Part shown: positions 1 to 8,037 of the stretch, in pieces
Position numbering within the stretch: the stretch's first letter is position 1
Layout: each line of letters begins with the position of its first letter
Source of the DNA: Pseudomonadota bacterium
GTDB lineage: Bacteria; Myxococcota_A; UBA796; SXON01
Reading direction: 5' to 3'
Length of the DNA: 13,066 bases
Assembly: GCA_005776735.1 (NCBI GenBank)
Contig: SXOM01000622.1
Location: forward strand, 1 to 13,066
Made by a program: the position numbers and the translations under genes
Notes under the pieces: generated by a model
The model's input: the letters and a program-made list of their open reading frames with translations, nothing else
Told to the model about the DNA's origin: nothing
Databases searched by the model: none

Positions 1-2592
1 AACATCGACGACGGCCACGTGGACCAGCTGCCGGTCGTCGACGGAGCGCCGCTGGTGGTGCTCGGTGGGCCGGCGATGCGCATCGGCCTCGGCGGCGGCG
101 CGGCCAGCTCCATGGCGTCGGGCCAGAGCGCGGGCGACCTCGACTTCGCCAGCGTGCAGCGCGACAACGCCGAGGTCCAACGGCGTTGTCAGGAGGTCAT
201 CGATCGCTGCCAGGCGCTCGGGGACGACAACCCGGTGCTCTCGATCCACGACGTCGGGGCCGGTGGGCTGTCCAACGCGCTCCCCGAGCTGGTGCACGGC
301 GGCGGCGTGGGCGGCGTGTTCGACCTGCGCGCGGTGCCGAGTGCGGAGCCCTCGATGTCGCCCTTGGAGGTGTGGAGCAACGAAGCGCAGGAGCGCTACG
401 TGCTCGCCCTCGCGCCCGCGGGCCTGGCCCGCTTCGCCGCGATCTGCGAGCGGGAGCGTGCGCCGTGGGCGGTGGTCGGTCACGCCACCCCCGCGCCGCA
501 CCTGCGCGTCGACGATGCGCTGCTGGGGGAGCCGCCCGTCGACCTTCCGCTCGACGTGATCTTCGGCAAGCCGCCCCGGATGCACCGCCGCGCCGAGCGC
601 CGCCCGGGCGCCGGAGCCCCCCTGCAGAGCACGCCGACGTTCGAAGAGGCCGCTCGCCGCGTGCTCCGGTTCCCCACGGTGGCCGACAAGTCGTTCCTCG
701 TCACCATCGGCGACCGGTCGGTCACCGGGCAGGTGGTGCGCGACCAGCTGGGCGGCCCGTGGCAGGTGCCCGTCGCCGACGTGGCGGTCACCACGCACAG
801 CTACGAGGGCCATCGTGGCGAAGCGTTCGCGATGGGCGAACGTTCGCCGCTGGCGCTGTTGCACGGACCGGCCAGCGCCCGCATGGCGGTCGCCGAAGCG
901 CTCACCAACCTGGCCGCGGCGCCGGTCGAGCGCCTCGAACAGGTGGTACTGAGCGCGAACTGGATGGCGCCCGCCGGCCACGGCGGCGACGACGCCGTCC
1001 TCTTCGACATGGTGCGCACCGTCGGCATGGAGTTGTGCCCCGCGCTCGGCATCGCGGTCCCGGTCGGGAAGGACTCGATGTCGATGCGCACGACGTGGGA
1101 CGGCACGTCGGTGACGGCGCCGGTGTCGCTGGTGGTGTCGGCGTTCGCGCCGGTCACCGACGTGCGACGTACGCTCACGCCGCAGTGGGTCGAAGCGCCG
1201 GACACCGAGCTGTGGCTGGTCGACCTGGGCGGCGGCCGGGACCGCCTCGGGGGGAGTGTGCTCGCCCAGGCGTGGGGCGAGCTCGGCGAGGTTCCGCCCG
1301 ACCTGGACGAACCGGAGCTCTTGCGGGTCTTCTTCGCCGGCGTGCAGGCGGCCAACGCAGCCGGCGAGCTCCTCGCGTACCACGATCGCTCCGACGGGGG
1401 CCTGTTCGCGGCGGTGTGCGAGATGGCGTTCGCGTCGAGGGCGGGCGCGGAGCTCGAGCTCGAGGGGGCGCCGTTGGCGGCGTGCTTCGCCGAGGAGCTC
1501 GGCGCGGTGATCCAGGTGCGGGCTTCCGAAGCCGCCTCGGTGCGCGCACGCTTCCCGGGCCTGCGCTGCGTCCGTTTGGGACGCCCGTGCTTCGGCAGCA
1601 ACGAGCTCTGCTTCCGGTTTTCGGGCGGGGTGGTGCACCGCTTCCGTCGCGACGAGCTGCACGCGGAGTGGTCCGCGGTCAGCCACGCCGTGCAGGTGCG
1701 GCGTGACGATCCGGACTGCGCCCGCCAGGAGTACGCCCGCGTCCGGGATCTCACCGATCCGGGGCTCGCCGCCCGCCTCACCTTCGTCCCGGCGCCCGCC
1801 CCCGCGCTCCGGAGCCGCCCGCGGGTCGCGATCCTCCGCGAGCAGGGCGTCAACGGCGAGATCGAGATGGCGGCTGCCTTCGACCGTGCCGGCTTCTGCG
1901 CGGTCGACGTGCACATGACCGACGTCCTGTCCGGCCGGGTCGACCTCCGCGACATGGTGGGCGTGGCGGCGTGTGGCGGCTTCTCCTACGGCGACGTCCT
2001 CGGTGCGGGCGGCGGTTGGGCGCGGTCGATCCTGTTCCACCCGCGCGCGCGCGACGTCTTCGCGGCGTTCTTCGCCCGGCCGGAGACCTTCACCCTCGGC
2101 GTGTGCAACGGCTGCCAGATGGTGTCGACCCTCGCGGAGCTGGTTCCGGGCGCGGGGGTGTGGCCGCGCTTCGTGAAGAACCGCTCCGAGCAGTTCGAGG
2201 CGCGCCTGTGCGCGATCGGCGTGGAGGAGTCCCCGTCGGTCTTCTTCGCGGGCATGGCGGGCAGCACGCTCCTGGTCCCGACGGCGCACGGCGAAGGGCG
2301 TCCGGTGTGGCCGGACGCGGCGATGGAGCAGGCCGCGCAGCCGCTGGTCGCCGCCCGCTTCGTCGACGGCCACCACCAACCCACCGAGCGGTTCCCCTAC
2401 AACCCCAACGGCGCCCGCGGTGGCGTCACGAGCCTCACCACCCCCGACGGGCGGGTCACGATCCTGATGCCCCACCCCGAGCGCGCCTTCCGCTGGACCA
2501 CGTTGTCCTGGGCTCCGCCCCAGTGGCGCACCCGCGACGACGCGAGCCCGTGGATGCACGCGTTCGGCAACCTCGCGCGATTCGTGCGGTAG
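1..2592 (+). CDS. purL: Phosphoribosylformylglycinamidine synthase, large single-chain type (5' partial)
   Basis: FGAM synthase catalyses the ATP- and glutamine-dependent conversion of FGAR to FGAM in de novo purine synthesis, in the cytoplasm. The reading frame is open from base 1, so the true start lies upstream; the GTG at 19 is internal. The visible 863 residues match the C-terminal two thirds of the ~1295-residue gammaproteobacterial enzyme. They begin in the first AIRS-like half (LGGPAMRIGLGGGAASSM, then DVGAGGLSNALPEL), continue through the second (VGKDSMSMRTTW, YHDRSDGGLF) and end in a fused class I glutaminase from about residue 605. The glutaminase triad is intact: Cys702 in GVCNGCQM, and His825 and Glu827 in PHPER (numbered from base 1). 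The domain fusion identifies the large PurL, not the separate PurS/PurL/PurQ form. No frameshift is seen. It converges on the oxidoreductase gene at 2910. Confidence 0.97.
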   Translation, partial: NIDDGHVDQLPVVDGAPLVVLGGPAMRIGLGGGAASSMASGQSAGDLDFASVQRDNAEVQRRCQEVIDRCQALGDDNPVLSIHDVGAGGLSNALPELVHGGGVGGVFDLRAVPSAEPSMSPLEVWSNEAQERYVLALAPAGLARFAAICERERAPWAVVGHATPAPHLRVDDALLGEPPVDLPLDVIFGKPPRMHRRAERRPGAGAPLQSTPTFEEAARRVLRFPTVADKSFLVTIGDRSVTGQVVRDQLGGPWQVPVADVAVTTHSYEGHRGEAFAMGERSPLALLHGPASARMAVAEALTNLAAAPVERLEQVVLSANWMAPAGHGGDDAVLFDMVRTVGMELCPALGIAVPVGKDSMSMRTTWDGTSVTAPVSLVVSAFAPVTDVRRTLTPQWVEAPDTELWLVDLGGGRDRLGGSVLAQAWGELGEVPPDLDEPELLRVFFAGVQAANAAGELLAYHDRSDGGLFAAVCEMAFASRAGAELELEGAPLAACFAEELGAVIQVRASEAASVRARFPGLRCVRLGRPCFGSNELCFRFSGGVVHRFRRDELHAEWSAVSHAVQVRRDDPDCARQEYARVRDLTDPGLAARLTFVPAPAPALRSRPRVAILREQGVNGEIEMAAAFDRAGFCAVDVHMTDVLSGRVDLRDMVGVAACGGFSYGDVLGAGGGWARSILFHPRARDVFAAFFARPETFTLGVCNGCQMVSTLAELVPGAGVWPRFVKNRSEQFEARLCAIGVEESPSVFFAGMAGSTLLVPTAHGEGRPVWPDAAMEQAAQPLVAARFVDGHHQPTERFPYNPNGARGGVTSLTTPDGRVTILMPHPERAFRWTTLSWAPPQWRTRDDASPWMHAFGNLARFVR

Positions 2593-2909
2593 GCGCGAAC
2601 TGCATCGGCGGCGTCGGGCACGACGCGGCGCCCCGGGGCGCGGGTCGGCGTCCCGCGGGCGTTCAGGCCGAACGCAGCGTCGGCAGAACGAGGTTACCCC
2701 CGGGTCCTGCCGGGTCGGGCGAAATTGGCGTTCGCTCCGCCACAGGTTCGCAAGCGAACCTGCGCTCCGCTCAGCCAATTCCGCCCGACCCGTCACCCGC
2801 CGCGTCACCGAACCGCACCACGCAGACGGCGTTTGGCACCGCGGCAGCGGGACGCCGAACCGCGAGGGGCTTGCTGCACCGACGCAGGTCGGCGAGCGGG
2901 GGGTTCGAA
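2593..2909. other. Gene-free intergenic region between convergent genes
   Basis: These 317 bases separate the stop codons of purL and the convergent di-heme oxidoreductase. I see no credible coding sequence. It holds a perfect 14-bp palindrome (GCGCCCCGGGGCGC, 2628-2641), a small hairpin (GCGTTC/GAACGC, 2659-2675) and a large nested inverted repeat at 2711-2792. Nothing recognisable lies between 2793 and 2909. Confidence 0.75.
2711..2792. terminator. 82-nt nested inverted repeat, possible bidirectional terminator or extragenic palindrome
   Basis: The outer arms 2711-2729 and 2774-2792 are complementary at 18 of 19 positions (one A/C mismatch, 2722 against 2781). At the centre is a second perfect hairpin, 2743-2751 with 2754-2762 (CAGGTTCGC/GCGAACCTG) around an AA loop. 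The octamer CGCTCCGC occurs in direct orientation on both sides of the inner hairpin (2733-2740 and 2763-2770). The element lies between two convergent genes, which suits a bidirectional terminator. There is no U-tract on either strand, so a Rho-independent role is unproven and a repeated extragenic palindrome is equally possible. Confidence 0.5.
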
Positions 2910-4133
2910 CTACGCGCCCGGCGCGACCAACGACTCGAGGAAGCCGACGAGCTTCTGCTGCTCCTCCAGCGTCATCGACGTGTAGGCGGTCGAGGACATT
3001 GCCGCTTCGCCGCCGTGGGCGCGGATCGCGTCGTCGAGCGTCGCGGCGCGGCCGTCGTGCAGGTAGGGCGAGCTGTCGCGCACGCCCCACAGCGGCGGCG
3101 TGCGCCACTCGACGTCGGCCGCCGGAACCGGCGTGCCCGGCTCGGCAGGCACCCGCACCGTCGACCCGTCGCTGAGCGTGTGCGCCACCATCCCGGCACT
3201 GTCGGCCTGCGCCACGATCTTGTCGTTGCCGCGGGTCTGGTAGCTGGAGCCGGCATCGGCGAGCCCGCGGCCCATGTCGTGCAAGAGCAGGTCGGCGTAG
3301 ATGCCGTCGACCGCGGCCACCTTCTGGACGTGGCACCCGTCGCAGCCCGCCTTGCCGAAGAGGGCGTGGCCCTCGCTCCGACCCGGCTGCCGCGTGAGCT
3401 CGGCCGGCGCCGGGAGCGCGCCGACGAACGCAGTGAGCGCCTGCACGTCGCGTTCGCTCAGGTCGCGCTTGGGCCCGCCCACCAGGTCGACCTTCTTGCC
3501 CTGCTGGCGCACCGCGGCCTGCATGAGCACCAGGCGGTCCATCAGCTCGGGCTGGAGCGGCTGGGCCTGCCGCACGCCCTCGACCGCCAGGCCGAGCTCG
3601 TTGGCGCACGCCGTCCGCACGAAGTCCGCGAGCGAGGCGGTGTGGCCCTTCCAGCCGAACCGCGCCACCTTGCCCTCGGCCGTGGTCGGCACCCGCCCGG
3701 AGATGTCGCCGCTCTGGGTTGAAGCGAGCGTGTGCAACACCTCGTCGTCGATCGAGTCGACGAGACCGGCACCGAAGAGCGCGGGGGTGTTGCGCTCGAC
3801 CTTGGTGCCCGACGACGCGCTCAGGGGGCGCTGGCTCAGCGTGGACAGGCGGTGGTCGACGAAGAACGCCGTCTCCGAGCTCGGACGCACCAGGCGCACG
3901 TTGCGCTCCTTGCCACCGCCGCCACCCAGGGCGCCCTGGTTGTGGCACGCCGCGCAGGACGAAGCGTTGTACATCGGACCCAGGCCGTCGCCCCCCTCGG
4001 CCGCGCGTTCGTCCCAGGCGACCCACGTGCGGACGAAGAGCTCCCGGCCCGCCTCCAGGGTGGCGGGCTGGGCGGCGGTTGCGGTGGCGGCGAAGCCGAG
4101 GGCGGCCAGGGCGACGAAGGAGGGGAGGCGCAT
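2910..4133 (-). CDS. Exported di-heme oxidoreductase, DUF1111/COG3488 family
   Basis: The product is 407 residues and resembles the di-heme 'thiol oxidoreductase' family (PF06537), periplasmic c-type cytochromes of poorly defined reaction. Residues 1-21 form a signal peptide ending near ATAAQ. Two CxxCH heme sites are present: CAACH at 60-64, in the family context NASSCAACHNQGALGGGGG, and CDGCH at 264-268. Further family signatures are DLLLHDMGRGLAD (281-293), EWRTPPLWG (342-350) and SPYLHDGRAATLDDAIRAHGG (355-375). I chose the ATG at 4133 because it opens the signal peptide and is preceded by GGAAGA seven bases upstream; the longer frame beyond it runs antisense through the next gene. Length is near the family norm and both hemes are intact. 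It is divergent from the PPIase gene and converges on purL. An electron-transfer role is inferred from family only. Confidence 0.9.
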   Translation of the reverse strand: MRLPSFVALAALGFAATATAAQPATLEAGRELFVRTWVAWDERAAEGGDGLGPMYNASSCAACHNQGALGGGGGKERNVRLVRPSSETAFFVDHRLSTLSQRPLSASSGTKVERNTPALFGAGLVDSIDDEVLHTLASTQSGDISGRVPTTAEGKVARFGWKGHTASLADFVRTACANELGLAVEGVRQAQPLQPELMDRLVLMQAAVRQQGKKVDLVGGPKRDLSERDVQALTAFVGALPAPAELTRQPGRSEGHALFGKAGCDGCHVQKVAAVDGIYADLLLHDMGRGLADAGSSYQTRGNDKIVAQADSAGMVAHTLSDGSTVRVPAEPGTPVPAADVEWRTPPLWGVRDSSPYLHDGRAATLDDAIRAHGGEAAMSSTAYTSMTLEEQQKLVGFLESLVAPGA

Positions 4134-4199
4134 GTCGTTGTCTTCCGGGCTGGGAATACGATTGACCATCTGGGTTATTCGGGGTTCCGCGGAGGCGGT
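4134..4199. promoter_or_regulatory. Shared 66-bp divergent upstream region
   Basis: This short, relatively AT-richer gap separates the divergent starts at 4133 (-) and 4200 (+), so both promoters must lie here or inside the opposite gene. A TTGACC (4162-4167) on the plus strand resembles a -35 box, but the position 17 bases on reads TTCCGC, a poor -10. TTATTC (4175-4180) on plus and TATTCC (4158-4153) on minus are alternative -10-like hexamers without good -35 partners. The exact promoters cannot be fixed. GGAAGA (4146-4141, minus) serves the oxidoreductase. Confidence 0.4.
4191..4195 (+). promoter_or_regulatory. Ribosome binding site GGAGG that sets the GTG start at 4200
   Basis: A full GGAGG core lies four bases before the GTG at 4200. 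The spacing is short, but it is the only strong Shine-Dalgarno near the first hydrophobic segment of the PPIase. It supports this start over the much longer upstream-open frame from 3732. Confidence 0.6.
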
Positions 4200-5156
4200 G
4201 TGAAAAAATCCTCGGTGGGGTTCGGCCTGGTCCTGGCGTTCGGCGTCGGCGTGGCGGTCGCGGGCGACGCGCCCGTGGTGGTGGTCGGCGACGGCAGCGT
4301 CACCGCGGCCGAAGTGCAGGAGCGGGCGCGCACGCGGCTCACCGCCGAGGCCGCCCAGGACCCCGCGCAGCGTCGGGAGCTGCTGGAGGACCTCATCGAC
4401 GAGGAGCTCATGCTCCAGGAGGCGCGGCGCCGCGGCGTCGATCACGACCCCAAGGTCGAGAAGGTGATGATCAACACGCTGTTGCGCGACCAGGTCTACG
4501 GCAACGTCAAGAACGCCGACTTCACCGATGCCACGCTGCGCGCCTGGTTCGATGCGCACCGCAGCGAGTTCGACGTGCCCGAGAAGCGCCAGGTCCGGCG
4601 CCTGTTGGTCAAGGTGGGGGAGGGCCGCACCGACGCGCAGGCCCGCAAGGACATCGAGCTGTTGCGCAAGGCCACCCTCGCCGATCCCGAGCAGTTCGGT
4701 GACCTGTGCAGCGCCCACAGCGAAGACCCGTACAAACGCCGCGGCGGCGACGTCGGGTTCGTCACCGCAGAGGGGAAGCCCGGTCTGGACGCGACGGTGG
4801 TCGAGGTCGCGTTCAAGCTGCAGGAAGACGCGCTCAGCGAGCCGTTCCGCACCCCGGAGGGCTGGAACCTCGTCCGCGTCGAGGCCCGTCGTGATCCGAT
4901 CCAGCGCACCTTCGAGCAGATGAAGGGCTCCGTCCTGCGCAAGGTCAAGTCCCAGGCGCTCGACGCGCTGCAGGAGAAGTTCGTCGCCCGGCTCCGCGCG
5001 GCCACGCCCCCGAAGGTCGACGAGGCAGCCTACAAGAAGCTCGTCTGGGCGGGCGAACGGGCGCCCGCGGCCCCCGGCGGGCTGATGGTGCCCCTCGACG
5101 ACGACGAGCTGGACGAGGCCGACGGCGGCGAAGGCGACGCGCCATCGGGCGACTGA
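4200..5156 (+). CDS. Exported peptidyl-prolyl cis-trans isomerase, SurA/PpiC parvulin type
   Basis: The 318-residue product begins at GTG 4200 with KKSS and a hydrophobic signal segment (about 5-22), then a SurA-like N-terminal helical domain (about 24-125, with LLEDLIDEELMLQEARRRG). A parvulin domain follows (about 128-232), with GGDVGFV at 182-188 and SEPFRTPEGWNLVRV at 213-227. The last 20 residues are strongly acidic (DDDELDEADGGEGD). Family knowledge: parvulins catalyse prolyl isomerisation and assist folding of exported or outer-membrane proteins. The single parvulin domain and short length resemble PpiC/PrsA-type foldases more than two-domain SurA. It lies 100 bp upstream of the MopE/FG-GAP gene, with a hairpin element between, so cotranscription is uncertain; helping fold the propeller lipoproteins is a plausible but unproven role. 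Confidence 0.9.
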   Translation: MKKSSVGFGLVLAFGVGVAVAGDAPVVVVGDGSVTAAEVQERARTRLTAEAAQDPAQRRELLEDLIDEELMLQEARRRGVDHDPKVEKVMINTLLRDQVYGNVKNADFTDATLRAWFDAHRSEFDVPEKRQVRRLLVKVGEGRTDAQARKDIELLRKATLADPEQFGDLCSAHSEDPYKRRGGDVGFVTAEGKPGLDATVVEVAFKLQEDALSEPFRTPEGWNLVRVEARRDPIQRTFEQMKGSVLRKVKSQALDALQEKFVARLRAATPPKVDEAAYKKLVWAGERAPAAPGGLMVPLDDDELDEADGGEGDAPSGD

Positions 5157-5178
5157 TCCACCCGACGTCCGGGGGTAG

Positions 5179-5232
5179 GGGCGACGCGCCGCGACCGGCC
5201 CGGACGCGGGCGGTTTTCGGGCGCGCGTCGCG
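5179..5232 (+). repeat. Intergenic hairpin element, copy A
   Basis: This 54-nt element closely resembles 10838-10890. Positions 5179-5211 match 10838-10870 at 29 of 33 bases, and 5218-5232 match 10876-10890 at 14 of 15; only the six bases between differ. A perfect 9-bp stem forms between 5181-5189 (GCGACGCGC) and 5223-5231 (GCGCGTCGC). An inner GCCCG/CGGGC hairpin (5198-5202 with 5207-5211, loop GACG) is possible. It lies 22 bases after the PPIase stop and ends 13 bases before the putative -10 of the next gene. No U-tract follows. It may be a terminator, a promoter-overlapping regulator or a REP-like element. Confidence 0.65.
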
Positions 5233-5244
5233 TGCGGCCTCGGT

Positions 5245-5250
5245 TATCCT
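5245..5250 (+). promoter_or_regulatory. Putative -10 box TATCCT of a leaderless start
   Basis: TATCCT ends exactly six bases before the ATG at 5257, which would place transcription initiation at or next to the start codon. No Shine-Dalgarno sequence is present. The expected -35 position falls in the right arm of hairpin element A and does not resemble TTGACA. The same six-base spacing occurs before the starts at 11874 and 12244. Confidence 0.4.
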
Positions 5251-5256
5251 CGCCCG

Positions 5257-7401
5257 ATGAAGCGCCTGCCCTTTTTGGCCACCTTGGCCGCCCTCTCCGG
5301 TTTCCAGCTCGCCTGCGCGGCCAACCTCGGCGCCGACGGCATCTTCGACTGGGACGGCGACGGGTTCGGAACCTCCGACTGCGACGACGCCGATGCCACC
5401 ACGTTCCCCGGGGGCACGGAGCGCTGCGACGGCGCCGGCGGCGACGAAGACTGCGACGGCCGGGTCGACGACGACGACGACGGGCCGACGGGCACCAGCA
5501 CGTGGCACCGCGACGAAGACGGCGACGGCTACGGCGACCCCGACAACACCGAGGAGTCGTGCGCCGCGTCGGAGGGGTTCGTCGCCGACGGCACCGACTG
5601 TGACGACGAGGACGAGGGCATCTCGCCGGGGCTCGTCGAGGTGTGCGACGACGACGACGTGGACGAGGACTGCGACGGCGCCGCCGACGACCTGGACGAC
5701 TCGGTCACCGGGCGCGACACCTGGTACCCGGACGACGACGGCGACGGGTTCGGGGTGGAGCCCGGCGAGCTGTGGTGTACCCCCCCCGCGGGGATGGACG
5801 ACGACGCCGAGGACTGCGATGACGAGCGGTCGGGCGTGAACCCGCGCGAGCAGGAGGAGTGCAACGGGCGCGACGACGACTGCGACGGCGGCATCGACGA
5901 CGACGACCCCGAGGGCCCCCGGAGCGGGACCTCGAACTGGTACGAAGACCTCGACGGTGACGGCTACGGCGGGGAGTTCGTGGGCGCGGCGTGCGAAGGG
6001 GAGGCGGGACAGGTCGACCAGGGGGCCGACTGCGACGACGCGAACTCCGGGGTCAACCCGGGGGAGGACGAGATCTGCGAAGACGGCATCGACCAGGACT
6101 GCGACAACTCGGCGGCGGCGTGTGTGCTCGGGGACGAGCTCGCCCACTCCAATTCCGACGCGATCGTGCGTCGCGACGGCGGTTTCATGGGCTACGGGAT
6201 GTCCGGCCCCGTGGACTCCGACGGCGACGGCGTCGACGAGGTCTGGGTGGGCGCGCCGCTCGACGAGGCGGGCACCGGTGGCAAGGGCGCGGTCTACCGG
6301 CTCACCGGCGCGCTGTCGGGCGAGCTCGACGCGCTCGACGCCGGCCTGGTGTCGATCCGGGCCGCGGCGGACGACGGGGAGTTCGGACAGCAGGTCCGGG
6401 CCGGGCCCGACTTCGACGGCGACGGCCTCGGTGACCTTGCCGTCTCCGCCCCGAACTCGGACGCCGCCACCAGCGGCGGGGGCGCGGTGTACCTGTACGC
6501 CGCGCCCCAAGCCGGTGGGTTGGACGAGGACGACGCGTTCGTGTTCATCGCCGGTGACGAGACCAACGACTTCGTCGGCGCGCGCATCGCGGTCGGTGAC
6601 TTCGACGGGGACGGCCGCGGCGACGTGTTCACCACCCAGCCCAACGACTCCAACGCCGTGGGGTTCTTGGGCAACTTCAGCGCCGGTGACTCACTGCGGT
6701 CCAACCAGGCCGACGTCACGGCGTCGGGCGCCGTGTACGGCACGGTGACCCTGGGCGACCTCGACGCGGACGGGATGGACGAGCTGGTCATCGGCGACTA
6801 CGGCTACAGTCGGCTGTACGTGTACGCCGGCGGTGACCTCGGCTCGCTCAGCAGCGGGGATCGGCTCGCCACGGTCGACCTGTCGGTGTCCGACGCCTCG
6901 CTCGGTTGGGCGGTGAGCGTCGGCGTGGACTTCGACGGGGATGGCTACGGCGACGTGTTCGGTGGGGCGCCCGAGGCCAACGACACCGACGGGCTGATCT
7001 ACCGCTTCGCCGGGCCGGTCGTGGGCACCTACACCGAGGCCGAGGCCGACCTCACGATCGAGGGCGAGGATGGCGCCTATCTCGGCTTTGCCCTCGCCTT
7101 CGCGCCCGACGCCGACGACGACGGGAGCATCGAGCTGCTGGCAGGGGCTCCGCACGCCGAAGCGGGCGCACCGGGAGGCGGCGCGGTGTACGTGTTCGAG
7201 GGCAACCCGAAGACCGGTACCCGCGATCTCGCTTCGGCGTCGGCCATCTGGTACGGCGACGACGCCGAGGCTCAGTTCGGCGCTGCCGTCGCCGGTGCCG
7301 ATGTCGATGGCGACGGCATGGGCGACCTCTTGGGCGCCGGCTACGCCATCGCCACGGGCGGGGAGGCCGGCGTGGCCGTGGTGTACGGCGCGACGCGTTA
7401 G
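5257..7401 (+). CDS. MopE-module and seven-motif FG-GAP propeller lipoprotein 1
   Basis: The product is 714 residues. It starts with a signal peptide ending QLAC (Cys20), a plausible though imperfect lipobox. Residues 29-290 hold four MopE-type metal-binding modules (PF11617 style) of DxDGDGxG, DCDD, CxG and DCDG motifs rich in Cys and Asp; the first module is shortened, going straight from DGDGFG to DCDD. Residues 300-714 carry seven FG-GAP calcium-loop motifs starting at D320, D385, D448, D501, D558, D618 and D682, spaced 53-65 residues apart. This fits an integrin-alpha-like seven-bladed beta-propeller. Family knowledge: MopE binds copper, and these loops usually bind calcium. An envelope or surface role is inferred. 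It heads a tight block with LOG 12 bp downstream and has a paralogue at 8775. It is extremely acidic. Confidence 0.9.
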   Translation: MKRLPFLATLAALSGFQLACAANLGADGIFDWDGDGFGTSDCDDADATTFPGGTERCDGAGGDEDCDGRVDDDDDGPTGTSTWHRDEDGDGYGDPDNTEESCAASEGFVADGTDCDDEDEGISPGLVEVCDDDDVDEDCDGAADDLDDSVTGRDTWYPDDDGDGFGVEPGELWCTPPAGMDDDAEDCDDERSGVNPREQEECNGRDDDCDGGIDDDDPEGPRSGTSNWYEDLDGDGYGGEFVGAACEGEAGQVDQGADCDDANSGVNPGEDEICEDGIDQDCDNSAAACVLGDELAHSNSDAIVRRDGGFMGYGMSGPVDSDGDGVDEVWVGAPLDEAGTGGKGAVYRLTGALSGELDALDAGLVSIRAAADDGEFGQQVRAGPDFDGDGLGDLAVSAPNSDAATSGGGAVYLYAAPQAGGLDEDDAFVFIAGDETNDFVGARIAVGDFDGDGRGDVFTTQPNDSNAVGFLGNFSAGDSLRSNQADVTASGAVYGTVTLGDLDADGMDELVIGDYGYSRLYVYAGGDLGSLSSGDRLATVDLSVSDASLGWAVSVGVDFDGDGYGDVFGGAPEANDTDGLIYRFAGPVVGTYTEAEADLTIEGEDGAYLGFALAFAPDADDDGSIELLAGAPHAEAGAPGGGAVYVFEGNPKTGTRDLASASAIWYGDDAEAQFGAAVAGADVDGDGMGDLLGAGYAIATGGEAGVAVVYGATR

Positions 7402-7413
7402 CAGCGCGGCGCC

Positions 7414-7995
7414 ATGCGTACCCTCTGTGTCTACTGCGGCTCGTCTGCCGGCCGTCGCCCCGTCTACGCCGCTGCGGCGCGCACCCTGGCCGCGGTCCTG
7501 GCCGCGCGCGAGATGCGCCTGGTGTACGGCGGCGGGAGCGTGGGGATCATGGGCATCCTCGCCGATGCGTGCCTGGAGCGCGGGGTGCCGGTGATCGGCG
7601 TCATCCCCCGCCACCTCAACGACCTCGAGGTGGGCCACCGCGGCCTCACCGAGCTGCACGTGGTCGAGACCATGCACGAGCGCAAGGCGCTCCTGGCGTC
7701 GTTGTCGGACGGGTTCATGGCGCTCCCCGGGGGCGTGGGCACGATGGAGGAGCTTTTCGAGGCCTACACCTGGGGTCAGCTCGGCCTGCACGCCAAGCCC
7801 GTCGCGCTGCTGAACGTCGATGGCTACTACGACCCGCTGGTGCGCTTCCTGGACCACACGGTCGAGGAGGGGTTCATCCGTGGGGTGCACCGCGAGTTCC
7901 TGCTCGCCGGGACCGAGGTGGCGCCGCTCTTGGACGCGATGCAGGCGTGGCGCGCCCCGCCCGTCCCCAAGTGGATGGACCCTCGCGACCTCTGA
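7414..7995 (+). CDS. LOG family protein (nucleoside 5'-monophosphate phosphoribohydrolase)
   Basis: The 193-residue product is a complete LOG/TIGR00730-type protein with a Rossmann-like fold. It begins MRTLCVYCGSSAG, typical of the family start. The glycine loop LVYGGGSVGIMG lies at 36-47, the HERK segment at 88-91, and the signature PGGVGTMEE at 105-113, which includes the conserved catalytic Glu region. LOG enzymes release ribose 5-phosphate from N6-modified AMP (cytokinin nucleotides) or, in many bacteria, from AMP and related nucleotides; the substrate here cannot be read from sequence. It is cytoplasmic. The ATG lies only 12 bp after the MopE/FG-GAP stop and lacks a clear ribosome binding site, suggesting translational coupling in one transcript. 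A cytoplasmic nucleotide enzyme between envelope genes is an odd neighbour. Confidence 0.93.
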   Translation: MRTLCVYCGSSAGRRPVYAAAARTLAAVLAAREMRLVYGGGSVGIMGILADACLERGVPVIGVIPRHLNDLEVGHRGLTELHVVETMHERKALLASLSDGFMALPGGVGTMEELFEAYTWGQLGLHAKPVALLNVDGYYDPLVRFLDHTVEEGFIRGVHREFLLAGTEVAPLLDAMQAWRAPPVPKWMDPRDL

Positions 7996-8037
7996 GCGGG
8001 AAAAGAGGACTTCAGAAGGGCGCAGGCCGGCCGATGC

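Noticed and set aside
2659..2675. GCGTTC/GAACGC hairpin as the purL terminator
   Set aside because: Only a six-base stem without a U-tract, 67 bases after the stop; too weak to list separately.
2896..2912. GGTTCGAAC resembling a tRNA T-loop
   Set aside because: No matching acceptor, D or anticodon arms upstream, and no CCA or stem downstream; it overlaps the end of the oxidoreductase gene.
3732..4199. Upstream extension of the PPIase frame by 156 codons
   Set aside because: It runs antisense through the well-supported di-heme oxidoreductase N-terminus; the signal peptide and GGAGG mark the start at 4200.
4134..4718. Upstream extension of the oxidoreductase frame on the minus strand
   Set aside because: It is antisense to the PPIase; the true start opens a signal peptide at 4133.
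5467..5481. Short GAC tract as a phase-variation switch
   Set aside because: Only five units, and triplet changes keep the frame; it simply encodes Asp residues in a metal-binding module.
4945..6510. Long minus-strand open frame rich in Val, Ala and Arg opposite MopE/FG-GAP gene 1
   Set aside because: It is a product of GAC/GGC codon bias read in antisense, with no domain and no start signals.
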